Below are positions 1-11,960 of a stretch of DNA of 64,000 bases, piece after piece (positions within the stretch are counted from its first letter, which is position 1; the number at the start of each line of letters is the position of its first letter). Made by a program: the position numbers and the translations under genes. Below the pieces are notes generated by a model. The model was not told the DNA's origin, did no database searches, and worked only from the letters and a program-made list of their open reading frames with translations. Source of the stretch: Lichenostomus cassidix (lineage: Eukaryota > Chordata > Aves > Passeriformes > Meliphagidae); assembly GCA_008360975.2 (NCBI GenBank), contig CM039187.1, positions 14,897,094-14,961,093 on the forward strand. Direction: 5' to 3'.

Positions 1-135
1 CCTTGAACTCTTCCAGGGATGGGGCATCCATAAGGTCTCTGGGCAACCTGCTCCAGTGCCTCATACTCAAGGCTTGATGCACTGTAATTTGCACTGAACT
101 AAACTACTCTCTCTCATCATTTAATAGCATCAAAA
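1..135 (-). mobile_element. CR1 retroposon fragment, cut by the window edge
   Basis: Positions 1-66 match the typical antisense CR1 3' region that I know from bird genomes: ccttgaa..ttccagggatggggcatcca followed by tctctgggcaacctg and ctccagtgcctca. The match fades after about 66, with a possible diverged continuation to about 135 (actaaactactctctctc). Because the antisense form is on the plus strand, the element itself is on the minus strand. Its 3' end lies left of the window. Divergence suggests an old copy without coding capacity. Confidence 0.85.
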
Positions 136-3100
136 AAACACTAATATAGTTACCAAAGCCAGACCTCCAGATTAATCTAGTTCCTCATCCAGAGCTTGCT
201 AACCTGTGAAAACGAAGTACCTCTTCCTGGTGACCACATTCCGGGCTGGAAGGAACAGCTTTGAAACAACTGTACGCATAATGCTGCTTTTCAACCACAC
301 TTAAGGACTGCTTGAAATTCTACTTAAAACTAAATGGACACCTACATTCTGCAAACATGCACCAGGTCTGCATAGACACACCTTCTGCTGTGTCCATTGT
401 ACTTAGTTTAACTAAGAATTCAATCTAAGAAGTCTGTCTTTCTCCATGCATGTTATCTTTGGAAGTCATTTAGGCAGGAAGCCACTTGATTTCTGCAAAT
501 TTACTTATGACTTTTGCAGGTTTCTAGGTTGTTTTTTTTTAATCCTTCTCCCTAATGCTTTTGGAACTTTTTCTCCAAGCTTGCTGAAAGTGAAATTACA
601 CTGAATACCTGAGGTGTACAGAGTCAGTGATTTACTAACTCATATTAGTTCAGGTTGAGTCTCTTGCTTCAGTTCTTTATCTTTACAAATCTTGTATTTT
701 ACCTTAAGATTACCAAATTCTTGATTTACCATTAGTGGTAATTCTTAGATTTACCATCAGTGGTAGCCCCAGCTTTCCTACCATCTCATGGTTCTGCAGG
801 TTGTAAGGCAAAGAGCATATATTTCTAATTAAACCTTAATTCGAGCAGAAGCAGCGCAACTTCTATGCCATGTTGCAAACTATGGAAAACTGCTAAGATG
901 AAAATGTATTCATATACCAAAGCCTTAATTAACTTGCTTACAAATGGTAAATAATGTAGTGTCAAATCTAGGTTGGTGTGCAGTGTTAATTGAGCTTTGG
1001 CACAGGGCAAGCTTTAAAGCTTTTAAGCACTATGGCAATAACTGATTTGTGTTGCTTTGTAATAAAAAGCTTGGAAGCTGCAGTTCTTTCTTTAAACCAG
1101 GCAGAGAGATGCTTTAGAGTCAAAATTATTTCACCTTTTAAATCGCATTTAAGTGAATTACTTTCAAGGACAGTTCTCTGAATATAAGTATTTTATAGAG
1201 ATGATAGTCCAGCTGAATTCTTTCAGTGGCCTATTAAAAGACATGACCTTTGAATTTGTGTCAGAAACCCTTTCAGCTGGCTCCTTATCTTCTAGTGGCT
1301 TCACTATTTTTCCAGTAGTTTCCTCTACAGCAGGTTTGGAGGTATCTGTTCAGTTAGTCTGTTTTTAAGGCCAACTCCCTGTTCCAGATTAATGATTTAG
1401 TTGGTATTCTGACAGCCAGACCAGACTCAGTGATTCTGCCCAACCAGGGAAAGCTTCCTGTGGTGTGAGACTGACAGCACTACCCTCTCCAGTACAGCAA
1501 TGCCACTCCCCTTCTGAGAGGACTGTAGCAGCAGGGTAGCAGAGCTTTAACTTCACACTGACATAATTCAGTGATCCTGGGTGTCACTCAAACAGGAACT
1601 GTTCTTCATCTGCTCTCTGTGCACAAGCAGAGCTCTGCTGCTGTGAACCCTGAGATGAGCTCTGTAGGTTTGAGTGTGGTGTTCATAATGCCAAGTCCTC
1701 TCCATTATGCAGTAACAACAAAAACTTAATTTTCTTTTGTTTCTACCAGTAAGGTACCTTTAACATAAAGGGTAGAAGGTCTGTGCCAAGCTCCTCTGTA
1801 TCTTTTTTCTTGGGCAACAGCTAAATACACTATGCTTATACTGTGTAAATGCTGCAGTAGATATGCAAGAAGACAAGAAAGAAACTAAGTCCTTTGCCAA
1901 GGCTGACATTTTTATTAACTTCTCGTATACACTGGGATCCAAACTTGCAATGTTACATCTCAAGTTGTAGCCAGCCAGGTTTTGCATCTGCACAAACCAA
2001 CACGCATGGGTTTAGGAAATTTGTTAGGCTATGTCTCGTTCCTGAAGGCTATCAAATCTTTTAAAAGTCACATGTTCAAGACTTGTTCTCTTTTCTTAGC
2101 TCAGTCATGTGGATAGCTAACTTGAAGTTGGGTGTCTGACAATTTACCAAGTAATCAACAAACTCTTACAGATGATGACTTTCAGCATTTACTTTCAAAG
2201 TAAAATTCAGACTAGGATTTGCTAAATTAGAAGAGGAAAATTCCACATACTAAGGGAAAACTTACTGCTCAATTTCCCTTTTCAGGTGAGGGAAGGCAGT
2301 TGATCCAGAGAGCAGAAATTTCAAACCCATAAAAGCCTCAGGTGCAAAAGCTGGAGGAATGGGGAGAAAGGAAGGATACACTGCATCCTGCCAAATGGCT
2401 GTTCCAGGGACACAGCAAATTGAACCACTCTGCAGTTCAGTCAGAGGCTCAGAAATAGCTGAGCTATCAGAACATGCTGGCCATGTCTCCAATACACTCC
2501 AGTTCCAGGGGCCTTTGCAGGGCTATGCTGTGCTCTCCATGCCAAGGCTGTGCCTGCCAGAGATTTCCCATATGTCAAGGTAATTACATTTCACAGTTTA
2601 TGCAGGCTGGATGCTTACATACTCCATTGAGAAAATGGGAATACTGCTCAGTGTAGCAGCCCAAGTGGATCATGTGGTTAATTCGTGTGCTTTTTGCTGC
2701 TGTTTCTATGTTAGCTCTCTCTGAGTAAATACTGTGCTCTCCAGATACACATTTATGTATTCGGACCCTGTTTCTCGTGACTCATACTGCACTTACAGAG
2801 ATTTAATTATCAATCATGGCCCAGCATCTGAGAAATAAAGCCTTCAAGTAGAAATCTGTAATGGTAAGCCAAGGGGAGAACACAGATGCTAAAATCTAAC
2901 TGCTTTTGCAAGAACAGAGCTTGAAAAAAGTCTGTTGAGTTTGTCATGATCTCTGCTGTAGCCAGAGAGGGAAGACATTAAAAATACATCAACTTCCAGA
3001 AAATGACACATTCCAATTCCTGCCTTTCTTCTGAATCAGAGCTGCCTCACTTAACAGCAAAATTGACTTTTGACTGCATTACCAAAACAAGTGTGCCTTT

Positions 3101-4242
3101 AGGAAAAGGCGGCACTGTAGTATGATCTATTTCTCCACACTGCCCACACTCCACACAGTCCAAATTATAAAACACTTCTAGGACACTTGCAACTATTATT
3201 TCTTGGTGCCAGTATCATGACTCACAAACCACAGCAATCTTGTAAACTAAACTTTAGGTACTCAGGTGCTAATTCCTGTTCATTTGGACACATTTGGATA
3301 CCTATATAAACACAGGCAAAGTTAATTTCTGGGCATAAAGTCAAAATGCTCATATGCAAGAGAATGTGTTTCCAAGAGATGGCAGAGGAAAGAATCATGT
3401 ACAAAACCAGCAGTCAGTGCCAGCCCACCAGGGTCTGTCTTTGTTTATGACTAATTTAAAGCTCACCCATTTAGGCATCTTATCAGTTAAATTATCAGTT
3501 CATTTGCAAGTTGGAAAGAACAACGTGGCAGAATTCAAAGTTGATACTTCTGCTTTCTTTGCTGCCCTGGTGAGAGCTGCAAGATGTGATCAGCATTTCA
3601 GGCTCCTCACGGCCGGCACAGTCAGCAGTAGTTAATTATTGTTTATAAAATGCAGAACTGTGTGTTCTCACAGTTACAAGTTGCATCACTCTTTGGCTGT
3701 GCCTATTATTTATCAGCTGAAGACCAAGGCAGCAAACAAAGCAAGGAGAGTGAAAAAACCACCAAAATCCATGACAGTTTACATGGGCTGTGTAGAGGCA
3801 GGGAAAGAAAAGGAGGAGGATGGGACAGGGGATGCACTTGCCATCAGCCTATTTTCCCTGGCTCGGTTTTGTTTATTTCTCCCAGTTTCCCACTGTGCAG
3901 TATTTTTGCCTCCAATATGGATGTGGTCACAGCTGGCAAAGCCACCGCAGTACTGCTGTGGAAGAGATTAGAATGCCTTACCCGTGGGAGCCTGGTGTGT
4001 GCTGCTTCATCCCTTCCCCCTTAAACAGGAAAAGTAGCTCCCACCACAACCATAGGAGCCTGCTGTGCCACCCAAAGGAGAAAATAAACCAGCCAGTCTC
4101 AAAGTCCAAGTTCAAGTGGCAGATGGCTACAAACGCCCCACAGCTCCTTGCACCTGCACAGAAACCTAAAGAGAAACCACAGCCCTTCCACACAAGATCC
4201 AGGGCCAACACCAGCCGTGGGATGCAGCAGGCAGCGCTGCCT
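136..4242. other. intergenic sequence, no gene recognised
   Basis: This is mixed-composition vertebrate flank without convincing exons, RNA genes or further clear repeats. Open frames here are short and lack family resemblance. The right end (3800-4240) is somewhat richer in G/C. Confidence 0.7.
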
Positions 4243-4490
4243 TCATGGAATCATGAAACCACAGAATATCCTGAATTGAAAGAACCACAGAGATCATGGA
4301 GTCCAGTTCCTGGCCCTGCACAGGATGGCCTCGACAGTCACACCATGTGCCTGAGGGCATTGTCCAAACAGCTCTTGAACTCTGTCGGGGTTGGTGCTGT
4401 GACCACTTCCCTGGGGAGCCTGCTCAGTGTCCATCCCTCTGGGTGAAGAACCTTTGTGTAATAGCCAGCCTAAACCTTCACTGCCTTCCT
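4243..4490 (-). mobile_element. CR1 retroposon, 5'-truncated 3' end
   Basis: The plus strand reads the antisense CR1 3' region: gaatcatgaaaccacagaat, tcctgaattgaaagaacc, agatcatggagtccagttcc, tgtgcctgagggcattgtcc, aactctgtcggggttggtgc, tgtgaccacttccctgggga and ccctctgggtgaagaacctt. The repeated atcat/acagaat at the left edge corresponds to the CR1 3' terminal octamer repeat, so the copy is on the minus strand with its 3' end at about 4243. The right edge is vague (about 4490). It is a short, 5'-truncated copy, as most CR1 copies are, and it differs in subfamily from the copy at the window start. Confidence 0.9.
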
Positions 4491-4540
4491 GCCCTCACTA
4501 CCCCTTGCACTCGAAATATCATAACAGAAGAAAAGGCCTC

Positions 4541-5095
4541 AGAACCACGAGTCCTTCCCTGCTCCTCGGGCTCCCGTCGCCGCACTCCCAGAGGAACACG
4601 AACACAGCCGTGAGGCTGCGCTGGCTGCCAGGGCTGGGCACGGTGTGGGATCTGGGCACGCGTGGGATCTGGGCACAGTGCGGGATCTGGGCACCGTGGG
4701 ATCTGGGCACAGTGTGGGATCTGGGCACAGTGTGGGATCCCCACAGCCCCCGCTGCCCTCAGAGGCCCCACTGACCGCCGTGCCCAGTGCAAACCAGCCT
4801 CCAATTCCCCCTCTTCCCATTCCACCCCCAGGTCTGTCACGGTGTGCCCCAAGCACCAGGCCTCGCCTCAGACCGTGGGGCAGGGCAGGGCAGTGCAGGC
4901 CGCGGGGAGGCGGCTTTGTGCTCTTGGAGTGTTTGCAGAGAAGCAAAACTGACGGCTTCCTCGGTGTTTTTTCGGATTCCTGCCAGGTGAGGATCAGCCC
5001 GGCTTTGGGGCTGAGGTGCACACCTTGCGGATTTTGCTGGTTACCACCCAAGGTCTCTGAAGGCAAGCAGGGCTCCTCTCCGTTTCGTTAGTCTG
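4541..5095. other. G/C-rich, CpG-containing patch
   Basis: This stretch is clearly richer in G and C than the surrounding DNA. By hand count it holds about 28 CpG in about 550 bp, borderline for a CpG island. It contains the 18-bp minisatellite and no recognisable exon. It could be a small orphan CpG island, or simply repeat-driven G/C enrichment of the kind common in bird genomes. Confidence 0.5.
4634..4738. repeat. 18-bp minisatellite, 6 copies
   Basis: There are six tandem units of the form ctgggcacagtgtgggat: 4634-4651 (18), 4652-4668 (17), 4669-4686 (18), 4687-4702 (16), 4703-4720 (18) and 4721-4738 (18). The last two are identical and the others differ by point changes or 1-2 nt deletions. 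The array sits in a G/C-rich patch next to a CR1 copy and produces long but meaningless open frames on both strands. Confidence 0.95.
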
Positions 5096-5119
5096 CTGCT
5101 GATCTGTCACAGAGTCAAA

Positions 5120-5640
5120 CTTGCATCCGTGGCAGAGATGTATTCAAGGCACTAAATGCCTTTTGCAATTATTAGATGCCTTTATCAGCTTTGCTTTGGC
5201 ACTTAATCAGCCGCAAAAGCTATTTATTGCCTCATAAACTCCTCTGCAGCAAACATTATCCTTTAATTAATCCCTGAAAATTACAAAGGCTGATGAAGTA
5301 ACCCCTTTTTCACACCACCCAATTAAACTGAGGAGAATTTGTTGCTGTTTTCCCCTTCATTTTGTTTTCAGGCGTTTGTCAGCTGTCTCAGTCAGAGGGC
5401 TTGTTAGGACAGGTAGTAGCAATTTAGCAGCATGTCCCAGGTAACAAGTACCAGCCAAACCACTGAGCCGTGAGGATTATTCACAGCTGAGAAAGTTAGG
5501 AGATGACTAAAAGTTAAACCCTAATTTAACTCACATTAAAATAGGAAAGGCAATCTGAACAGCATGTGGCTGCAGAGTTAAATGATGTTACAGACTCATT
5601 AAAAGATTGGACCAGTTGCTAATTAGGATTTTTTGAAGCT
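5120..5640. promoter_or_regulatory. candidate conserved non-coding element
   Basis: This is unique-looking, non-repetitive sequence with a cluster of homeodomain-type cores (gcaattattag, cacttaatcag, ttaattaatccc, ccaattaaactg, ttgctaattagg). It has no open frame. Its texture resembles vertebrate developmental enhancers. This is inference from composition only; alignment to other amniotes would decide. Confidence 0.25.
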
Positions 5641-8600
5641 AAGGACACAATGGCAGAAGTAAATCTCTTGCATACTGAGAGACTTCAGATGCATATTTGC
5701 TTTGTGTATCATTAAATTTGTGTATCAGCACTCAGAGGAATTCAAAGTAACTGAAGAGCACCAAGATCTGTCTATGTCTACAACAACTCAATAGCTTAAG
5801 ATTTCCACTCAAATAGTGTTTTGTAATTTGGATTCAAGTTTTCTTTACAGCACAGACATAAAATTTTGCTGTTTCCACATACCCTAACCCATACCTCCAC
5901 CAGATTCAGACATTAGTTTTAAGTTAAAGAAATTCACAAAATAATGAAAATGTTAGGCATCACTATTTCAAACTCTCATCTGGTCTTTTGAGGACTAGAA
6001 TTTTAGCTGGAAATTCAATGCTCTTGTGTAAACTTGTCAATTCTACTTTACAGGAGGGTGAGAAGAGCAAGAAACATTCCCCTAAATATTTGGGAGTTGG
6101 CAGTGCTGGGTCCTACCTCTTCACTTCCCGTGGATAACTGATAATTCTTGTGGAATTATCATTGGCTGCTGGGAAACATGATGTCAAGAAAGAAGGTGTT
6201 TTCATCCAGGTAAGTTGCTGAGTTGCAAAAGGGTGTTGGGACCATGTAATCAGCCAGTTCTCTGCAGACCTGCAGAAAATGTTAATGAACTGTAAATTGT
6301 ATTTTAGGAAGTATCTAGTGATGCAGGTACTAAGGCAGAATAAATTTGGGAGGGCACATGAAGTACAGGAAGGGTGATTGCTCTAAAAATTGTTGCAATG
6401 AATTTCTCCATCAGCATTTAAAGTTTCCAAAGCAAATTCTTAAAGGGGAAAAAAAATCTCTTGTGTTTGAGAAATGGGGAAAGAGTAAAAGTGGAAAAAA
6501 ATGTTGCCTTACATGTCTCTTAAAGCTCTTTATTTTTCCTCATCATTGGAAGGAAAAAAAAACAACCCAAACCCACAAAAACCTCAACCTTGTTCTAATC
6601 CTAGCTCACAGCTGCTAGGGAATTTACATCTCTGGTGGCAGGTGTTAATCATGGTGAGACTAAAGAGCAGTTCCACTTCAGTGAGTCTTTCTGTGTGTTA
6701 GTAGGTGGTAGCATAGTCAGGACTCAAATTATAAGAGATTATGTTTTCAGAGATGTATTGAAAACCCCAACCCAGCAATTATGTTTTCCAAAGTAGTCCA
6801 TTTGTTACTGCTGGAGACATCCTGCATTGCATAAGTGATGTGTTGTTGACTCCTGAGTTTCTGAAACATAAGTAGGGGAAGAAAAGATGAACTAGGTGGA
6901 TACTGTTAAAGCAAAACTTTAAGGTAGGAATGTAGAACGTCTGAGGCTTTATGAACTGGGAGGAGGTGTGGTGAGGTGCAGTTCATGCAGTTTTTTGCGG
7001 TGTTAGATGGTACAATAACCATCTTGCTGTATTGCTGGGGAGTGGAGGCCAGGTCTCTGCAGTGGTGCAGCAACAGTCCAGTTACCTACTCTAGCCCCAG
7101 AAGAGATCACAGCCAGTGGGACACACCCCATGGTGCAGGAGCACCTCAGTACCTGGAGTCCAGAGCTTCTTGAAATGAAAGGAACCACAGGAAAAAAACT
7201 TGAGTTCATTGGGAGTTAAAGCTAAGTTACTCAGTTCTACCTCAAGATACTTCTCAGTAAGATGTGATAGTGAGAAAATATCCTCAGGAACAGTGACATT
7301 CAAGATTCCCTAGTCTGTATCTTGCCCTTTGGCCAGAGATGAGGCCAAAGGTCCAAACCTGTGAATAACCTCACCTGCAGAAATGCCAGCAGAGGTCTCT
7401 CACTGCGACAAGTCTGCTGTTTCTATGCATCTAATTCCAGCTTTCTCATATGCTGTAACTTCCTTTCTGAGCAGTTTGGTATTTTTGTCATGCCTAAACC
7501 AAAGATGGATTCAGAAATAAGTGTTGCTCATCCTGGTTGCATAATAGAGCACAAATACCAGCTGCTGTCCTTTTCTTTTGAGCACAGCTGGAACACCAGG
7601 AGGAAATGGCAAGTGCCAGTCCTATTTCCATTTTTATGGACTAGAGCGATTGTTCAGTGATGTTAGTGTGAAGGTCTGCAACCCACTAGGATATGAGTGG
7701 ATTTGTGTGGGATTCCTTTCACCCTGAAACTCTTCCACAATGCAGCACAAGCTGAAGTATCACAGGGAGTAAGGAATGTGAGAGTGTAAAATCTCAGGCT
7801 GTTGCCTGTAGTCTGGATTTTATGTGCTTCCCTATGGAAGAGAGACTATAGTTGTACCTTTGCATCACAGACTGTTCATTTTATGCACATTAAGCAAAAC
7901 TTCCTTTGGCTGAAGTGCAAAAAATTCCTGCTAATGTAATGGCTACTTACCTACACCTGCTTGAAAAATATTCTCTTTACTCTCTACCAGGTACAGAAAA
8001 AAAACCAAGAAGTCATTTTGTTTCCCCCAAATTACATCACAGCACACAATTTTCTATTAATCCTTTTTTCAGTGTAAATCAAAAATATCCCTGTTGTTTC
8101 AAAAACGTTACAGCACTCTGCCCAGTGGGCCAAAGGAATGATAATGAACTCTTAGAGCATGAGGAAATCAGCCTTGTTACCTCTTCTTCCAAGAATAAAG
8201 CTGAGCAAAAGGTTAGCGCAAGAGTCAGAGTTGAAAATCCTTTAGAATATAATTCATCAAATGGGTTAATGAGAGCACCACTTTGTTATCATTTTTTAAA
8301 AAGAGTGCTTGCATCAGAACAACTGGAAGAGTAGAAACAATCTCACCATATTGACTCTAGGACTTGGAAAGGTAAAAAGAGTCAGAGCTGCCTGAAAAGT
8401 CTCCTGCATCACTAAGCCCATCCTTCCCCCACCAGAAAATCTATGAGCAGGAAGCTGAAGGTGAATTTCTGTGTCAGGGATGGGGGATTGTCTGCTACAG
8501 CTTCAGCAGCAGTGAGGTGCAAGAGGCAGACAAAGGCAGTGCTGTTATTCATGCTGTATTTGCTGCAAACAATGCATTTTAACCTGCCTAACAGAAACTG

Positions 8601-11539
8601 AGCCAGACTGAGTCATAGCTGTTGTGGACTTGGATGCCTGAGTTGTTCCTAATGTCTGAGCTAACCTTTTCTTCCAGCTTCTGCCAATCTCATTTGCAAT
8701 CCAAAGGGGTTTTGTAGAGTTAACCTAGGTACATTGAACAGGTTTTGACTCATTGTCTCAGTTGAAAATGAGTGTGCATGTAATGGAATATTTCTGAGAA
8801 GAAGCCTCTTTGTATTGTGCTCTTCTGAGTACCAGGTTTGTTTGAATGCTGCCATAGTCCTTGTTGGACATCATGGCCATGGATTTGAAACATTGACCTA
8901 ACAATATCCAGTGCTGGGGACAGAGAGCCAGTTAAATGTGAAATGTTCATAAACTCTCTACCCAACACAGTCCTTTCAAACAAGGGTCAGACTTTCAACC
9001 TCAGTTCTTTACACAGTGAGAAAGAAGCAGTAATTAAAGCTCCTTATATCCTTGTAGTTGACAAGTATAGAAATTACATTATACCAGTATGTGTTTCTGA
9101 TGTAGATGGAGGCAAAAAAAATCGTCACATTAATTAATTTTTCTTTTGAAAAAAAAATTTAGTTTATTGAGTATTACAAGTGAGACCATTGCATGCCTGA
9201 CTGGCTGTATGATCTCAGATAAGTAATTTATTTTTGGTCCTTCAGTTACTTTTATGTGCTTTTTTTTGTTGTTTTTTTTTGTTGTTTGTTTTTTATACTT
9301 AGACTGGAAGTGCATATGGACAGAATCTCTCTGCCTTATGTAATGCCAGGCCTAACAAAGCTCTAATTTTCTTTGAGGCCTTTAGACACTAATGAAACAA
9401 ATACTTTCAAAGACGATTAACAACATCAGCTTTGAAAGGGAAGTTATAGTCCAGTCTGAGAAAGAGGAATCTTTACTGTTCTTCCCTATCTGCTGATCTG
9501 TCTTGTCTTGGAAAGGAGGAGCCTGGAAATTTTTGCAAACATTCTAAATGTTCAAGATGCTTGCAGAATTGTGGCTGACTCTGAAGGAGGTGGAGTGTGA
9601 GTGGTTAAATTGTGTTTGGCTGAAACTAAAATTAGCTTTAGTGATACCTACATGTCTCACAAGCACCTAAAGCTTAGAAGAGGTTTAGTAAAAATTAAAG
9701 AACTCCCTGTCCTAAACAGACACTTACAGAACTTAACCATCAAGTGCCTTAAGGGAAACAAGCTTGACAGTGTGGTAATATTTAGGCTGTAAAACAAACA
9801 AACAAATTAAAATAGACTTTCCTTTCAAGAGTTATATAAATTTTCCATTCCTCTTTTTTTTTTCCTATTATTTTTATGACAAGGGCACCTTGAGAGTCTA
9901 GTCAGCATAAAGAACAAGGAAACATACAAACCCTGGCATAAAAGGGTTGCTCTTCCTCTGAAGTGCAGTTGGTCTTGGGGCTCAGAGAGATGGAAAAATT
10001 AGGTTGCTTAAGAGATGCATGGTCTGACTACGTTTTATAACCTCTTTTTCTCCAAAAGTTCTTGTCATGTCAGTTCTGCCAGTTGATCTACTTTATTATT
10101 TTATTTTTTTTTCCAACTTGGCTTTTTTATAGAGTCAGACTGCATTCTGTAGTAATTAGATAGATAAGAGCTGAGATGGGTGGAACTCTGGCCGAATCAT
10201 AAGATTAAATGTTCAGGGAGTGGAAACTTCTTAACCATGATCAGCAGCAGAAGACACAGCAAATGAACATGCAGTGATTAGACTGTCAGCCCTGGTGGCA
10301 CAGGTGTGGAAAATAAGTGCAGCCAGAAATCCTTCTCACTGATTTGGTGCCAGGCTGTGATGAGGAGCACCTGCAAAGACAGTCACTGTTGCAATTACTC
10401 TGGACTTTAATTTCTTTGTTTTAAAAGCTAAAGAAATTCCCCAAAAATATTTTAATAAACAGAGTGACTGCTATAATCATAGGAGGGCACATTTAAGTAC
10501 AGGTAGAGTATGTACAGTTTGCTTCATCCCACTTCTCCTGTAAAGGCAATTTAAACATAGGGAGTGTCACTAATTATTCCACAGATGCAACACAAAAATT
10601 ATGGTCTGTGGCTTTTCCCTCAGAAGATTTGTGACTGCCAGAATATCCTCTGTAATCAGAGAAAATATTTCTGTCATGGGAGTAGTTCAGGTTTAGATAC
10701 TCTGTTGATATCATCATGGTGGACTATTCTAATTTGCCTGCTACTTCACCAAGAAGCATTCCTAGCAATTTCAAGTTTTTGAGAAGTAACACCAGGTCAC
10801 TAGACCTGCTGATCCTCAAGGCAGGCTCATCATTCACTTGCCTATAGTGCATATGAGGGCAGATAATAATATCTCATAAACCCAGACAGGTGCATCTTTA
10901 TAGGCTTTGGATACCTGCTGGGTGGTTGGGGAATTCAGAACCTGCCCAGCGTCAAGGACAGCCAGTGTTTTCATACTTGGCAATGTAATTTCACCAGGAC
11001 TAGCTAAGAGGGAGTGGTGTGGAGAGCAGCACACCTGAGATCTTGCCTTTCTATAGCATGTGGGAATGTCACAAGGAATTCACACCTGTGTGTCCTTGCA
11101 GTCATCTAATTTTTGTTCTTTCTTCTTTAACTTGTCATTGTAACTAAAGCTCTTACGAATAGTGAGAAAAGGTGGAGGCTTGGTGGTGGGAAATGAAAGT
11201 GTGTAATGCAGGTCTACAAAAGCACTTACTCTTTGGATTTTGGTACTCTTCAGGCAGCTACTATATGGTGACTTTGCTTTGCCAGGGCAGGTAGTTCTGG
11301 GTCTGTGCAGAGTCACCTTTAGGCAACTTGGTCAGCCAGAGAGTTCAGACAGCTTCAAGGTTGTGCAGCATCTGAGTAGGAGTTTTCAGGAACAGTTTTG
11401 GACTTTAATTTTTAATTACATCCTTTTTTATTTTTTCTGTTTCACCCTACAGTGAAATTTGATTAAGACAGTACTATAGGTTTTTCCACACCAACAATTT
11501 CACCTTCAAAGGCATTTGCAGCTGTGACCTCAGATATTG
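5641..11539. other. intergenic sequence, no gene recognised
   Basis: I see no supported gene. There are T-rich simple stretches, the clearest at about 9260-9294 (runs of T interrupted by G). An open frame near 7906-8334 lacks family resemblance, and its apparent first codon is TTG; I do not accept it as a gene. Confidence 0.65.
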
Positions 11540-11960
11540 TCACTGTTTCATGTGCTTCTCCCCTACTGACAGAAGGAAGAATTCATGCTCGCTGTTCATA
11601 AATAGGATCATACCAGAGAACATCCTGACTCTGTGTGCAATCTCTCTGCCTGCAGTCTGTCTGCTTGATCTGCCAACCCTGAATTTTCAGCTCCCCACCT
11701 GATTTGAAAAGGGGCAGATATTAGATTTTCTTCTGAATTGTACTGCTGAATTAACAACTGTCTCATCTGTGGGCCACAAATGGAAATGAAGGGCTTATTC
11801 CCTGTGCTGTGGTGCTCAGCTCTGAATTATGTGGCAGGCGCTCTGAGTGATGCATATGATATTCTTAGAAACCATTTTGATGAGGTGACGTTACATCAGC
11901 CGGGAGCAAATGCAGATGAAAGGCTCAACAGATAACAAATCAGAGGAATTTCCTTCAGTC
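11540..11960. promoter_or_regulatory. candidate conserved non-coding element
   Basis: This is non-repetitive sequence of balanced composition. It includes gagtgatgcatatgatattc and a CRE-like core in gaggtgacgttacatcagcc at about 11881-11900. No coding frame spans it. It stands out from the neighbouring diffuse A/T-rich DNA. The regulatory assignment is inference. Confidence 0.2.

Noticed and set aside
3820..4446. 208-codon plus-strand open frame
   Set aside because: Its second half runs through the CR1 fragment at 4243-4490, read in the antisense direction. It is not a gene.
4539..5066. 175-codon minus-strand frame and overlapping frames on both strands
   Set aside because: The frames are kept open by the 18-bp minisatellite and local G/C richness. 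The repeated CPDPT-like peptides are translation of the repeat.
7906..8334. Open frame of about 142 codons on the plus strand
   Set aside because: The first codon is TTG, the composition is random-looking, no domain or motif is recognisable and no splice context supports it. Frames of this length occur by chance in 64 kb.
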